Assembly: GCF_047372505.1 (NCBI RefSeq)
Contig: NZ_JBKBEU010000001.1
Location: 3,658,001-3,722,000 of the forward strand
Length of the DNA: 64,000 bases
Source of the DNA: Phaeobacter cretensis
Lineage (GTDB): Bacteria > Pseudomonadota > Alphaproteobacteria > Rhodobacterales > Rhodobacteraceae
Reading direction: 5' to 3'
Each line of letters opens with the position of its first letter. Within the stretch, counting starts at the first letter, position 1. Below the pieces are notes generated by a model. The model saw only the letters and a list, made by a program, of their open reading frames with translations. It had not been told where the DNA came from and did no database searches. Made by a program: the position numbers and the translations under genes. Positions 52,582-61,494 of this stretch are shown here, one piece after another.

Positions 52582-54166
52582 TCTCCTGACAGATTTCCTT
52601 GAACAGGCAGTGTCCAATCATCCGCAATCGACAGCTGTCGAAGACAGCACAATTCGGCTTACATTCGCGGAAATGCACGACCGCGCCCAGCGCATTGCGC
52701 ACCTGCTGAAACAGCAGGGCGTGGCACGCGGTGATCACGTGGTGCTTTGTATGAGCAACTCTGTCGGGTTCTGTGCCGCATTTTGGGGCACACTATACGC
52801 AGGTGCGGTAGCGGTTCCGCTCAACACTGATACAAAGGCGGCAAAGCTTGCCTTTGTACTTGCAGATTGTGCGGCAACTGCAGTGATCCACGATGCGGAC
52901 CAGTCGTCAAAGATCACGCAATCCTTACAAGACGCTGGCTCTGAAGCTGCGACGATCAGTTTTGGCGCTGAGACGACATTCACTACCGCGCTAAATGGGG
53001 TCGGCGACATCGACCAACGCGCACCTGCAGTGGTGTTGGATCAGGACCTGGCTGCCATTATCTACACATCCGGATCCACCGGAAACCCAAAGGGCGTGAT
53101 GCTCTCGCATCTCAATATGACGAGCGCCGCCCGGTCGGTCGCGGAGTATCTTGGGTATCAGGCCTCTGATCGTATCTTCTGCGCCATTCCGATGACCTTT
53201 GACTATGGGTTGCACCAATTGACCATGGCGACGCTCACCGGGGCTTGCCTGCTGGTGGAGCCGTCTTTTGCGCGACCGCTGTTTGCTCTGCAACGGCTCT
53301 CCAAAAGCGGCGCAACAGTGTTTCCCGTCGTGCCCACTATGGTACCGCTCATTGCGCCTTTGGCCGCGCGCTATGATTTTTCTGCGGTTCGCAGCATCTC
53401 AAGCACAGCAGCAGCGCTTCATGCGCCGTTCATTGACCAGCTTGAGACGATATTTCCGAATGCAACGGTGTTTTCCATGTACGGCCTCACCGAATGCCAC
53501 CGGTGCACCTACCTTGACCCTGCCGAATTGACACGGCGCAGAACCAGTGTGGGCAAAGCCATACCGAACACCGAACTCTGGGTGGTGGATGCCGAGGGCA
53601 ATACCCATCGGCGCAACGCAACCGGGGAACTGGTCATTCGCGGATCGACTGTTATGAAGGGCTATCTGAACAACCCGGAAAAGACCGCTGACAAGCTTCG
53701 CCCTGGGCCAATGCCGGGTGAACAGGTGCTCTATACCGGCGATACCTGTCGTCTAGACGAAGACGGGTTTGTTTATTTCATCAGCCGCTCGGACGACATT
53801 CTGAAGGTCGCTGGCGAGAAGGTCGCACCAAGCGAGGTCGAAACCGCTCTCATTGCACATCCGGACGTCGAAGAGGTCTGTGCGCTCGGCGTCGAGCACC
53901 CGGTCTATGGTCAGCAATGTTGCGCGGTTGTGAGCGGCCCGGATGCGGCCTCGCCAGACACTGCACGCGCGCTGAAGGCGTGGTGCGCCGACCGATTGGA
54001 GGCCCATGTCGTTCCTGCCCGCATTTTGGTTGTCGATGCATTGGCGCGCAACGGCAATGGCAAGATCGACCGCCATCTGTTGCGTGAGTGGTTGGACGAG
54101 GGAACACCGCCCGCAAAACACTCCGCATCTACCAGTCGCCCACACGCAGAGCCAGTCCTGAGCTGA
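52565..54166 (+). CDS. Stand-alone AMP-forming acyl/aminoacyl ligase 1
   Basis: 533 aa from ATG at 52565 (AAAGGAGCGG upstream). The ANL fold is complete: IIYTSGSTGNPKGVMLSH (P-loop), MTFDYGLHQLTMATLTGACL, SMYGLTECHRCTYLDP, YTGDTCRLDEDGFVYFISR, and NGNGKIDRHLL with the C-terminal lysine. The pattern is nearer to the prolyl-carrier ligases (PltF/RedM type) and exosortase-linked acyl ligases than to classic NRPS domains. It probably activates a carboxylic or amino acid and loads carrier protein 3, encoded 53 bp downstream. The substrate is not readable by eye. Confidence 0.85.
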   Translation: MLSQHNLLTDFLEQAVSNHPQSTAVEDSTIRLTFAEMHDRAQRIAHLLKQQGVARGDHVVLCMSNSVGFCAAFWGTLYAGAVAVPLNTDTKAAKLAFVLADCAATAVIHDADQSSKITQSLQDAGSEAATISFGAETTFTTALNGVGDIDQRAPAVVLDQDLAAIIYTSGSTGNPKGVMLSHLNMTSAARSVAEYLGYQASDRIFCAIPMTFDYGLHQLTMATLTGACLLVEPSFARPLFALQRLSKSGATVFPVVPTMVPLIAPLAARYDFSAVRSISSTAAALHAPFIDQLETIFPNATVFSMYGLTECHRCTYLDPAELTRRRTSVGKAIPNTELWVVDAEGNTHRRNATGELVIRGSTVMKGYLNNPEKTADKLRPGPMPGEQVLYTGDTCRLDEDGFVYFISRSDDILKVAGEKVAPSEVETALIAHPDVEEVCALGVEHPVYGQQCCAVVSGPDAASPDTARALKAWCADRLEAHVVPARILVVDALARNGNGKIDRHLLREWLDEGTPPAKHSASTSRPHAEPVLS

Positions 54167-54219
54167 CCCCATTCTGGTCCTGATCCAGACCTGTCCTGAC
54201 CCTTTACCGAGGTAAAAAC

Positions 54220-54483
54220 ATGCAAAATATCGAACAGATCATCACCGATGCGCTTATCGAACTTCTGGATATGCCCGACAACAGTCAGATTTCGGTCAAA
54301 AGCCGCCTACAAGAGGACCTTGGGGTCGACAGTGGCCTGTTGCTGGAATTGTTCATGGCAGTTGAGGAGAGCCTGCCGCAGGCGGTTCTGGATCCTGCGG
54401 TCATGAAGCCTGATGATATCACAACGGTTGGCAGCTTCGTCGAAATGGTGCGTGACAGCATGGTCGAAGAGGAACCGGCATGA
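54220..54483 (+). CDS. Acyl/peptidyl carrier protein 3
   Basis: 87 aa. The most canonical carrier of the three: S38 in LQEDLGVDSGLLLELFMAVEE, with acidic helices and an acidic tail. A ribosome site (GAGGTAAAA) precedes it. Its stop overlaps the start of the DltA-like ligase 2 by four bases, and ligase 1 is just upstream, so either could load it. Confidence 0.9.
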   Translation: MQNIEQIITDALIELLDMPDNSQISVKSRLQEDLGVDSGLLLELFMAVEESLPQAVLDPAVMKPDDITTVGSFVEMVRDSMVEEEPA

Positions 54484-56084
54484 CCCGCTCTGCTGTCGAT
54501 CCATCAGGCAGCAGGGATGCTCATGGGCGGCTAAGCCAGATCTTTGCCGCCTTCGAGGGGGACACTCAACCGGCCTATTGCACGGCCGACGCAGAGTTGA
54601 GCTTTGCTGCGCTCTATGATCATGCCCGCGCTCTCAGCAGGGTGTTGCAGGATCAGACCGGAGACAGCAGCGGGCAGCCGGTCCTGATCCATGGACACAA
54701 GGATATTCGCTACCCTGTCGCCTATTGGGCCTGTCTTTTGGCCGGGCGAACCTTGATCCCGGTTGAGCCGGAAACCCCCATAGCACGCATCCGCCAGATC
54801 GCCGAAACCTGTGGCGCCACAACATTGTTAAGTGCGGCACCCGAAAGCCCAGACATTGCGACACATCTGGCCGACTCTGCTATCGTGATTGTTTCCGTAC
54901 CCGACCCACTGACCCCATGTTCGCCGACAGCGTCATGGGGCGCAGACAGGGATGTCGCTGCAGATCAAGATCTTGCCTATCTGATGTTCTCCTCTGGCAC
55001 CTTGGGGCAACCCAAAGGCATTGGCGTCACTTACGCCAATCTCGTGGACTTCATCAGCTGGCTAGATGTGCTGTATCCAGAAGACACAGAGATAACTGCC
55101 GTCTCCGGTGTGATCCGCCATTGCTTTGATGTGTCACTGTTCGAGCTGTGGATGTCTTGGACTCGCCGGACCCCGCTGGTGGTACTTGATCACGCCGATT
55201 TCGCCAATTCGACGGCGTATATCAATCGCCTTGCCGAGCAGGGTACGAGCCTTTGGGTCTCTACGCCCTCTATCACGCGGCTGTTTCTGAAAAACCGCCG
55301 GTTCGCCGCTGACCAGTTGCCAAACCTGCGAAACTTCGTGTTCTGCGGAGAGGTTCTGACAAAGAAGATTGTCACGGCCCTGTTCGAGCGGTTCCCGGGC
55401 TGCCGGATCACCAATACCTATGGCCCGACGGAATGCACCGTGGCCGTCACATCCGTGGACATCACAGAGCAGCATGTGCAATCAGACCGGGATCTGCCTA
55501 TCGGAGCAGAGCGTTCGGGAACCCGATTGGAATGCGCACCTTTGGCGGACGACCTTCCCGGAGGCGAATTGCTCATCCGGGGAGCAAGCGTCGGTGCAGG
55601 CTATGTCGGGCTACCTGAAAAGACACGCGCGGCATTTCCTGAAACTGGGCTGTATCGCACCGGCGATCGCGGGCAACTGGCCGAGGACGGGCTTTGGTAC
55701 TTCGCAGGACGTATCGACCGCGAAGTCAAGATCCAAGGCTACCGCATCAATCTCAATGACGTCGAGGCCCATCTCCGCAATCTGCCAGGGGTCGAGGACG
55801 TCGTGGTCGAACCTCAGATTTTGCGCGGGGTGCCCAACGCCCTGTCGGCATACGTGCTGGGGGTGCGTGCGCTCGCGGATCTACAGCACCTGGCGGCAAC
55901 TCTCGCGGCGGAACTGCCGCCCTATCTGGTGCCGCGATACTGGTATGCGGATTTCCCCGCAGGCCTGAACCAGAATTCCAAATTTGATCGCTCAAGCTTG
56001 GCGACTGCATCGGTGGATGCCCGTCTGCGACACATCCACATGCCAACCAGTTCTGCCAGAACCGCACAGGAGGAAACAGTATGA
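54480..56084 (+). CDS. DltA-like adenylating enzyme (ligase 2)
   Basis: 534 aa. YLMFSSGTLGQPKGIGVTYA is the P-loop; HCFDVSLFELWM has the Asp that binds the substrate amino group in DltA; LWVSTPSITRLFLKNRRF, NFVFCGEVLTKKI (with the DltA pocket Cys) and ITNTYGPTECTVAVTSVDIT are strikingly DltA-like. YRTGDRG and GRIDREVKIQGYRINLNDVE follow. DltA activates D-alanine and passes it to a carrier protein, so a small amino acid is plausible here. The final catalytic Lys lies in LNQNSKFDRSSL. It is coupled to carrier protein 3. Confidence 0.87.
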   Translation: MTRSAVDPSGSRDAHGRLSQIFAAFEGDTQPAYCTADAELSFAALYDHARALSRVLQDQTGDSSGQPVLIHGHKDIRYPVAYWACLLAGRTLIPVEPETPIARIRQIAETCGATTLLSAAPESPDIATHLADSAIVIVSVPDPLTPCSPTASWGADRDVAADQDLAYLMFSSGTLGQPKGIGVTYANLVDFISWLDVLYPEDTEITAVSGVIRHCFDVSLFELWMSWTRRTPLVVLDHADFANSTAYINRLAEQGTSLWVSTPSITRLFLKNRRFAADQLPNLRNFVFCGEVLTKKIVTALFERFPGCRITNTYGPTECTVAVTSVDITEQHVQSDRDLPIGAERSGTRLECAPLADDLPGGELLIRGASVGAGYVGLPEKTRAAFPETGLYRTGDRGQLAEDGLWYFAGRIDREVKIQGYRINLNDVEAHLRNLPGVEDVVVEPQILRGVPNALSAYVLGVRALADLQHLAATLAAELPPYLVPRYWYADFPAGLNQNSKFDRSSLATASVDARLRHIHMPTSSARTAQEETV

Positions 56085-57439
56085 CCCGCAAGGAGATCCC
56101 GATCTTCGACGCCAACTCGACCATGTTTCAGAATATTGGTTTGTTGAAAGTGGCAGAAACCGCAACCCGGCAGCATGGCGACATCGTGGCCATCCGGGTC
56201 AGCGACACCCGCGATCTGTATATTGCCGGTAGTCCTGAGTGTTTCCAATACTGGCGCGGCCATCAGGGGCATTTTCAGACCGACCTTGGTGACATTGCCA
56301 GCAATCAGGCCATCACCCGCATGTTGTTGGGAGATCAGCTTCAGGATCCCCGCTGGAGCGATGTCTGGGTACTTACGGCAAACCGTATGTCCGCAATTTC
56401 GAAGGACTTCGATAGCTGGCTTGAAACGGCTTTGGCGGACGCAACCCGCACCTTGATCAATGAATTGCCGCTAGATGATACAGCGGCTGATCTGCGCGAC
56501 ATCTGCCGTGACTGGTCAATTCGTGCTGTATGCCCGGCGATCTTCGGTTCCGATCTGGATGTTGCAGAGATTGCTCAGGGCGTTGCGGATGTTGAAGGCT
56601 TCTATTTTGCCATGAGCACTAAGGATGCTTCCGAGACTGCCGATCACGAAAACCTGCCCGAGTTTCAGGCCGCACGCAGCTTTCTGGACAAGGCCATCAC
56701 AGCTGCGCTGAAAAACAGCGGGCCAAACGACCGAAACTTGATTGCACAGATTGCAACGATCATCCCCGACGATGTGTCCGACGCAGACCGGCTTAATCTT
56801 CTGCGGCCCACCGTTGGCCATGTGATCACCGAAAAGCTGAACATTGGCGGCCTTAGCCTGTTGTGGACCCTGGTGCAGTTGGCTCAGGATCCGCAGTTGG
56901 CGGCAGATATCAGCGCCGAATGTGAAGGGAAGGACCCGCTAGCGATGCGGGATACGGACAGCCCTCTGGCGCTCTCCACCGTCAAGGAAGGACTGCGGTT
57001 GTTCCCGGAGTTGCCGTTCATCTACCGGATAACCAGTGAAGACGTCCCGATTGGCGACTATGTGATCCCCTCGGGCGCGACGGTTGTCTTTGCACCATGG
57101 CTGGTGCAGCGCGACCCCCGGTTCTGGACAGATCCAAAACGCTTTCAGGGGGATCGCTTCCTCGATGAAGCGCAACACCGCGCCCATTACTTTCCTTTTG
57201 GGGTTGGTGCCCGCATTCGCTCACGCGCCAACTTCATGCTGCATCAATTGGCCTTGGCATCACGCGCCATCTGCGCAGCACGGACTGTGGCCCTGTCGCC
57301 CGATTGCCCACGCGGAAACATCCGCCCATTGCTGCGCTCGGCACTTATTCCGCGTGGTGCGGTTCCGGCGGTCTTTAGCTCGCGTGCCCAATCACAGGCC
57401 GCCGTAGATGAAAGGGCGCTCGCTGACGCCTCGCAATGA
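56081..57439 (+). CDS. Cytochrome P450-fold protein lacking the heme-ligand cysteine
   Basis: 452 aa. P450 features: an I-helix region (VGHVITEKLNIGGLSLLWTL), ExxR within VKEGLRLFPELPFIYR, and the meander APWLVQRDPRFWTDPKRFQG. In the heme loop FGVGARIRSR the cysteine position is Arg380 and the following glycine is Arg382, so thiolate ligation of heme is impossible. The DNA is clear (CGC codons) and the frame is intact. The I-helix also lacks the usual acid/alcohol pair. P450 homologues without heme cysteine exist as helper proteins (EryCII, DesVIII). It could therefore bind a carrier-loaded intermediate or stabilise a partner rather than oxidise. Confidence 0.82.
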   Translation: MTRKEIPIFDANSTMFQNIGLLKVAETATRQHGDIVAIRVSDTRDLYIAGSPECFQYWRGHQGHFQTDLGDIASNQAITRMLLGDQLQDPRWSDVWVLTANRMSAISKDFDSWLETALADATRTLINELPLDDTAADLRDICRDWSIRAVCPAIFGSDLDVAEIAQGVADVEGFYFAMSTKDASETADHENLPEFQAARSFLDKAITAALKNSGPNDRNLIAQIATIIPDDVSDADRLNLLRPTVGHVITEKLNIGGLSLLWTLVQLAQDPQLAADISAECEGKDPLAMRDTDSPLALSTVKEGLRLFPELPFIYRITSEDVPIGDYVIPSGATVVFAPWLVQRDPRFWTDPKRFQGDRFLDEAQHRAHYFPFGVGARIRSRANFMLHQLALASRAICAARTVALSPDCPRGNIRPLLRSALIPRGAVPAVFSSRAQSQAAVDERALADASQ

Positions 57440-57481
57440 TGCGTTTTCGCCATGGAACAATCACGAAAAGGAAGACCGCAG

Positions 57482-59065
57482 ATGTTTGAGACATTTATAG
57501 CAGACCTCCGCGAAACTCTGCTGACCCAGCCGGACTGCCCCGCATTGATTACCTCCGAAGAAGTCATCAGTTTTGGTCAGCTGGCTGGCCGGGTGGAAGG
57601 CGCACTGCATGCGCTGGGCGAGATGCCGGGTGGGCTCAGCCTGATTGTCGGCCACAAAGAGCCGGATTGCATCGCTGCGATGATTGCCTGCGCAATTGCG
57701 GGGCGTGCCTTTGCCTTTGCCGATCGTTCCACGCCAATGGACCGCCTGGAACAGATCGCCGCAACGGCAGGTGCCAGCCACATCCTGGCCTTTGGGCAGG
57801 AAACCCTACCTCAAGGCTTGCCTGTTCTTACTCTGAAAGATTTGCCAACACGCTTACCTGAGTTGAAAATGGCGTGGCCCTTGTCCGATCAGTGCACTTT
57901 CTATGTGATTTTCACCTCTGGCAGTACCGGCACCCCCAAAGGCGTGCCGATTTCCCGTGGCAACTATATGGCCCTGCATCGCTGGTATGCGCCGTTGCTG
58001 GGCGAGGTCAGGCCCGAAGGATCGCATGTGAACCACGCCAGCATGGCCTTCGATATGGGGATGTTTGACCTATGGCCGACGCTGTCATTGGGTCGCCCTG
58101 TGCATTTGCTGAACCACGCAAACAACATCATGCCCCGGAACAACATCCGCCATCTGACCCGCGGTGATGCGACCTCACCAGTGTCTTGGGCGTCGACACC
58201 CTCCCTGTTGCAACTGATGTGCACTGACCCTCAGTTCACCGCTGAAAACCTGCCTGACCTTCGGTTTTTCGTGGTCGGCGGAGAGATGTTGCCCGGACCT
58301 TTGGTTCAGGAATTGCAAAAACGTTTCCCTGAGGCGCAGGTGCTAAATGGCTATGGTCCGTCCGAGGCCACCTGTGCAACCCATCTCTATGCGATCAACC
58401 ACGCTGAATCCAACGCTGATGGCCCGATGAAAATAGGACCGACAGTTGGCGAAAACCGGATGCAGATTGTTAGTCCTGATGGGGAAGACGTCGACGCCGG
58501 ACAGGAGGGGGAGCTGGTTCTCTCTGGCCCTCAAGTCATCAGTCATTACCTGCCGTTAGATCATCCTGCTAATGCGGCGCTCAGCCAGCGCAATGGCGTA
58601 AATACCTACCGCACCGGTGATCTGGCCCGTCTTGATGCAGATGGAAATCTGGTCTTACTGGGCAGGATCGACCGGCAGGTCAAGCTGTTGGGGAACCGGA
58701 TTGAATTGAACGAAATCGAGCGCATCGCCGAAGGTCACGCGCCTGTGCGCAAAGCGGTTTGCCTGCCGCAAAAGGACGGAGCAGGGCGTGTTACGGGGTT
58801 GCAGCTCTTTGTTGAGCCTGCTTCTGGGATGACCTGCGGACGTGATGAGCTGCTTGCCCATATGGGCAAACATCTTGCGGCGCAGGTGTTGCCACGCGAG
58901 CTGCGGATCGTTTCGCGCTTTCCGGTGACGAGCAATGGCAAACTGGACACACGCAGCCTGGTTGAAGGTGGCATTGATCTGCCGATGACGTCCACGCCCG
59001 ATGCCATACCAAAACAACCCGATGCCGAACCTGCGCTAGCTTTGACCACGGAGGCGGGTAAATGA
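57482..59065 (+). CDS. DltA-like adenylating enzyme (ligase 3)
   Basis: 527 aa from ATG at 57482 (AAGGAAG upstream). YVIFTSGSTGTPKGVPISRG, SMAFDMGMFDLWPTLSLG, SWASTPSLLQLMCTDPQFTA, RFFVVGGEMLPGPL and VLNGYGPSEATCATHLYAIN follow the DltA pattern, but the pocket Cys of DltA is Gly here, so substrate choice probably differs from ligase 2. GRIDRQVKLLGNRIELNEIE and TSNGKLDTRSL complete the fold. The C-terminal tail is Pro/Ala-rich. No carrier domain is attached, so it must load one of the three free carriers. It overlaps the FAD gene by four bases. Confidence 0.87.
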   Translation: MFETFIADLRETLLTQPDCPALITSEEVISFGQLAGRVEGALHALGEMPGGLSLIVGHKEPDCIAAMIACAIAGRAFAFADRSTPMDRLEQIAATAGASHILAFGQETLPQGLPVLTLKDLPTRLPELKMAWPLSDQCTFYVIFTSGSTGTPKGVPISRGNYMALHRWYAPLLGEVRPEGSHVNHASMAFDMGMFDLWPTLSLGRPVHLLNHANNIMPRNNIRHLTRGDATSPVSWASTPSLLQLMCTDPQFTAENLPDLRFFVVGGEMLPGPLVQELQKRFPEAQVLNGYGPSEATCATHLYAINHAESNADGPMKIGPTVGENRMQIVSPDGEDVDAGQEGELVLSGPQVISHYLPLDHPANAALSQRNGVNTYRTGDLARLDADGNLVLLGRIDRQVKLLGNRIELNEIERIAEGHAPVRKAVCLPQKDGAGRVTGLQLFVEPASGMTCGRDELLAHMGKHLAAQVLPRELRIVSRFPVTSNGKLDTRSLVEGGIDLPMTSTPDAIPKQPDAEPALALTTEAGK

Positions 59066-60474
59066 GTGTATCCCCCGCAAATCATAGCCCTCGTTGGCCG
59101 GACCAGACTGCTGCGGTGATTGGCTCAGGTTTTGCGGGCATGGTGGCTGCTGCCGTTCTGGCGCGCGTTTTTGGTACCGTGTGGCTCATCGACCGTGAAG
59201 GTCACCCGGACCTGCCGGCCTTACGAAAAACAATCCCACAAGCGGCACATGTCCATGCTTTGCTGCAATCGGGTCAGAACGTACTGGAAAACCTGTTCCC
59301 CGGCTTTGAACGTCGGGCCATTGCGCAGGGAAGCCTTCCCTTGAAGGTCCGCTCCGGTTGGCGCAGCTACAGCGCCGGGCGTTGGTTGCCACCGGTCGAA
59401 ACCGGCGTTCAAGTCCTGTCACAGACGCGTCCGGCGCTTGATCACCTGATCCGCCAGCAGGTCGTAAGCATATCCGTCATTCGCCCTCTCTTGGGCCGTG
59501 TGACGGGGCTGCTGGCAGATGATGCAGGGGCAATTACCGGTCTCCGTTTGTTGCAAGACGGTGCCGAGCAGGAGCTTGCAGCCGATCTCGTGGTCGATGC
59601 CGCTGGCCGGGCCGAGCAAGGGGCAGGGTGGCTTGCAGCACTCGGGTATGTCGCACCGCCGGTCGAGATCGGCTACCCCGAGGTGCGCTATGTCTCCGGT
59701 CTGTTTTCCCGCAGGGTTGAGACAGGCGACGATCTCGCTGGCTGGCTCAATTTCGCGACGGCCCCCATGACCCGTGGTGCAGTTCTGGCCCCGGTTGAAA
59801 ACGGGCGTTGGATGGCAACAGCAACTTGCCGCTTTGACACGCAAGCGCCTGCAACCCTGGCGGAGTTTCTATCGTTTTTGGATGAGCTGCCGGACGACAA
59901 GATCAGTGGTCTGCTTGCAGAGGAAACACTGACCAGTGAGTTGAAGAGCTACCGCATCGCCTCAGTACGGTTCAATCGCTTTGATCAGGCTAAACAGCCG
60001 CTGCCGCAGGGATACCTGCCTATCGGTGATCGCATAGCCACCTTTAACCCGCTTTATGGCCAAGGCATGTCTGTTGCCGCGTTGCAGTGTCAGGCGCTCG
60101 CGGACGCGTTGATGCAGGTCACGACCAATTGCGCGTCGAACGATTGGCGTGCAGCCTTAGCGCCAGCTTATCTGCCTCGTGCCGCAGCGCCTGCAGAGGC
60201 CGCATGGCTGATCGGTCAGGCCAACGATATGGAATACCCGGCCTATCGGGGCCAACCTTCGGCAGCGGCAATCGCCCTCAACAAGGATCTGCGCCGGGCC
60301 TTTGCGACCTCTATCGGCCGCGCCGACAGGATGCGCTGCATTGACCGCGTATTGCACCTGCTGGAACCCCTCTCGCATTTGACGACCCGCGACAGCCGCC
60401 CTGTTGGCCCAGGCCTGCACCAACCGAATGAGAAGACGACGCATACCCGACAGATCACCCCCGCTTTGAATTGA
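59062..60474 (+). CDS. FAD-dependent monooxygenase/oxidoreductase
   Basis: 470 aa. The dinucleotide fold AAVIGSGFAGMVAAAVLARV binds FAD; PQAAHVHALLQSGQNVLENL, VVDAAGRAEQGAGWLA (DG-like motif) and GDRIATFNPLYGQGMSVAAL complete a group A flavin monooxygenase/epoxidase-like pattern. There is no membrane anchor. It probably hydroxylates, epoxidises or dehydrogenates a pathway intermediate using NAD(P)H. The substrate is unknown. It is coupled to ligase 3. Confidence 0.85.
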   Translation: MSVSPANHSPRWPDQTAAVIGSGFAGMVAAAVLARVFGTVWLIDREGHPDLPALRKTIPQAAHVHALLQSGQNVLENLFPGFERRAIAQGSLPLKVRSGWRSYSAGRWLPPVETGVQVLSQTRPALDHLIRQQVVSISVIRPLLGRVTGLLADDAGAITGLRLLQDGAEQELAADLVVDAAGRAEQGAGWLAALGYVAPPVEIGYPEVRYVSGLFSRRVETGDDLAGWLNFATAPMTRGAVLAPVENGRWMATATCRFDTQAPATLAEFLSFLDELPDDKISGLLAEETLTSELKSYRIASVRFNRFDQAKQPLPQGYLPIGDRIATFNPLYGQGMSVAALQCQALADALMQVTTNCASNDWRAALAPAYLPRAAAPAEAAWLIGQANDMEYPAYRGQPSAAAIALNKDLRRAFATSIGRADRMRCIDRVLHLLEPLSHLTTRDSRPVGPGLHQPNEKTTHTRQITPALN

Positions 60475-60490
60475 TGAAAGGAATTGCCCA

Positions 60491-61483
60491 ATGAAACTCT
60501 TTACCACGGCTCCGCCCTCTGTCCGTTCCAGCGCTGGGAGCTATCTGAGCAAAATAGCCGATATCGCCCGCTGGCACGAAGATGCAGGGGTCGAGGGCAT
60601 GCTGATCTACACAGATAACTCGCTGATGGATCCCTGGACCGTTGCTCAGGCCACAATCGAACGCACGTCTCGTTTTGTGCCATTGGTGGCAACACAGCCG
60701 CTTTATATGCATCCGCTGGCAGCGGCGCGCAAAATCTCGTCTCTTGGGTTCCTTTACGGGCGCAAACTGGCGCTGAACATGGTTGCAGGCGGATTTGTGC
60801 GCGATCTCAAACAACTTGGCGATCAGGCAGAGCATGATCCGCGCTATGACCGTTTGACAGAATATAGTCAGATCGTAATGGCCTTGCTGCACGGTGAAAC
60901 TGTGACACTGGCCGGAGAATATTATCAGGTCGAGGGGTTGCGGTTGGAGCCCGCACTTGACCCGGCGCTGATGCCGGATCTCTTTGTATCAGGCATGTCA
61001 CCGGCCTGTCAGGCCACGGCCGCAACGCTGGGTGCCACAAGACTGAGCTATACCAAGCCGCGTGAGCAGCTGGATCAGGCAGCCGTTGCGGGTAAGAATC
61101 TTGGCGTACGTTTTGGCGTGATTGCCCGCCCACGCAGTGAAGACGCATGGGACGAAGCGCGCGGGCGCTTCCCGGCAGACAGACGCGGCCAGCTGGCTCA
61201 CCGCATGGCGCAGGCCACGTCGGACTCGATCTGGCATCAGCAGATTTCAGCCGTGGCCGAAGAATTGGAAGATGCCAGATCCGGAGCCTATTGGTTGTTC
61301 CCGATCAAGAACTACAAAACCTTCTGTCCTTATCTGGTCGGCAGCTACGAAGAGGTTGCGGATTACATTCAAAGCTACATATCACTGGGCTTTGAAACAT
61401 TGATCTTGGATGTGCCGCAGGGGCAGGATGATCTGGCCCACACGATGCGGGCTTTCGACCTTTGCCAGCAGCCTGCGATTTGA
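60491..61483 (+). CDS. Luciferase-like (LLM) flavin monooxygenase
   Basis: 330 aa TIM-barrel enzyme of the alkanesulfonate monooxygenase/luciferase group. Marks are WHEDAGVEGMLIYTDNSLMD at the start, SLGFLYGRKLALNMVAGGF, YDRLTEYSQIVMALL with HGETVTLAGEYYQVEG, and LYGS-like YLVGSYEEVADYIQSYISLG. It uses reduced FMN from a reductase not encoded here. In butirosin synthesis an LLM enzyme (BtrO) hydroxylates the carrier-bound product of BtrK, so a comparable step after the BtrK-like fusion is plausible (inference). Ribosome site AAAGGAA. Confidence 0.88.
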   Translation: MKLFTTAPPSVRSSAGSYLSKIADIARWHEDAGVEGMLIYTDNSLMDPWTVAQATIERTSRFVPLVATQPLYMHPLAAARKISSLGFLYGRKLALNMVAGGFVRDLKQLGDQAEHDPRYDRLTEYSQIVMALLHGETVTLAGEYYQVEGLRLEPALDPALMPDLFVSGMSPACQATAATLGATRLSYTKPREQLDQAAVAGKNLGVRFGVIARPRSEDAWDEARGRFPADRRGQLAHRMAQATSDSIWHQQISAVAEELEDARSGAYWLFPIKNYKTFCPYLVGSYEEVADYIQSYISLGFETLILDVPQGQDDLAHTMRAFDLCQQPAI

Positions 61484-61494
61484 CCGGAGGCCAC

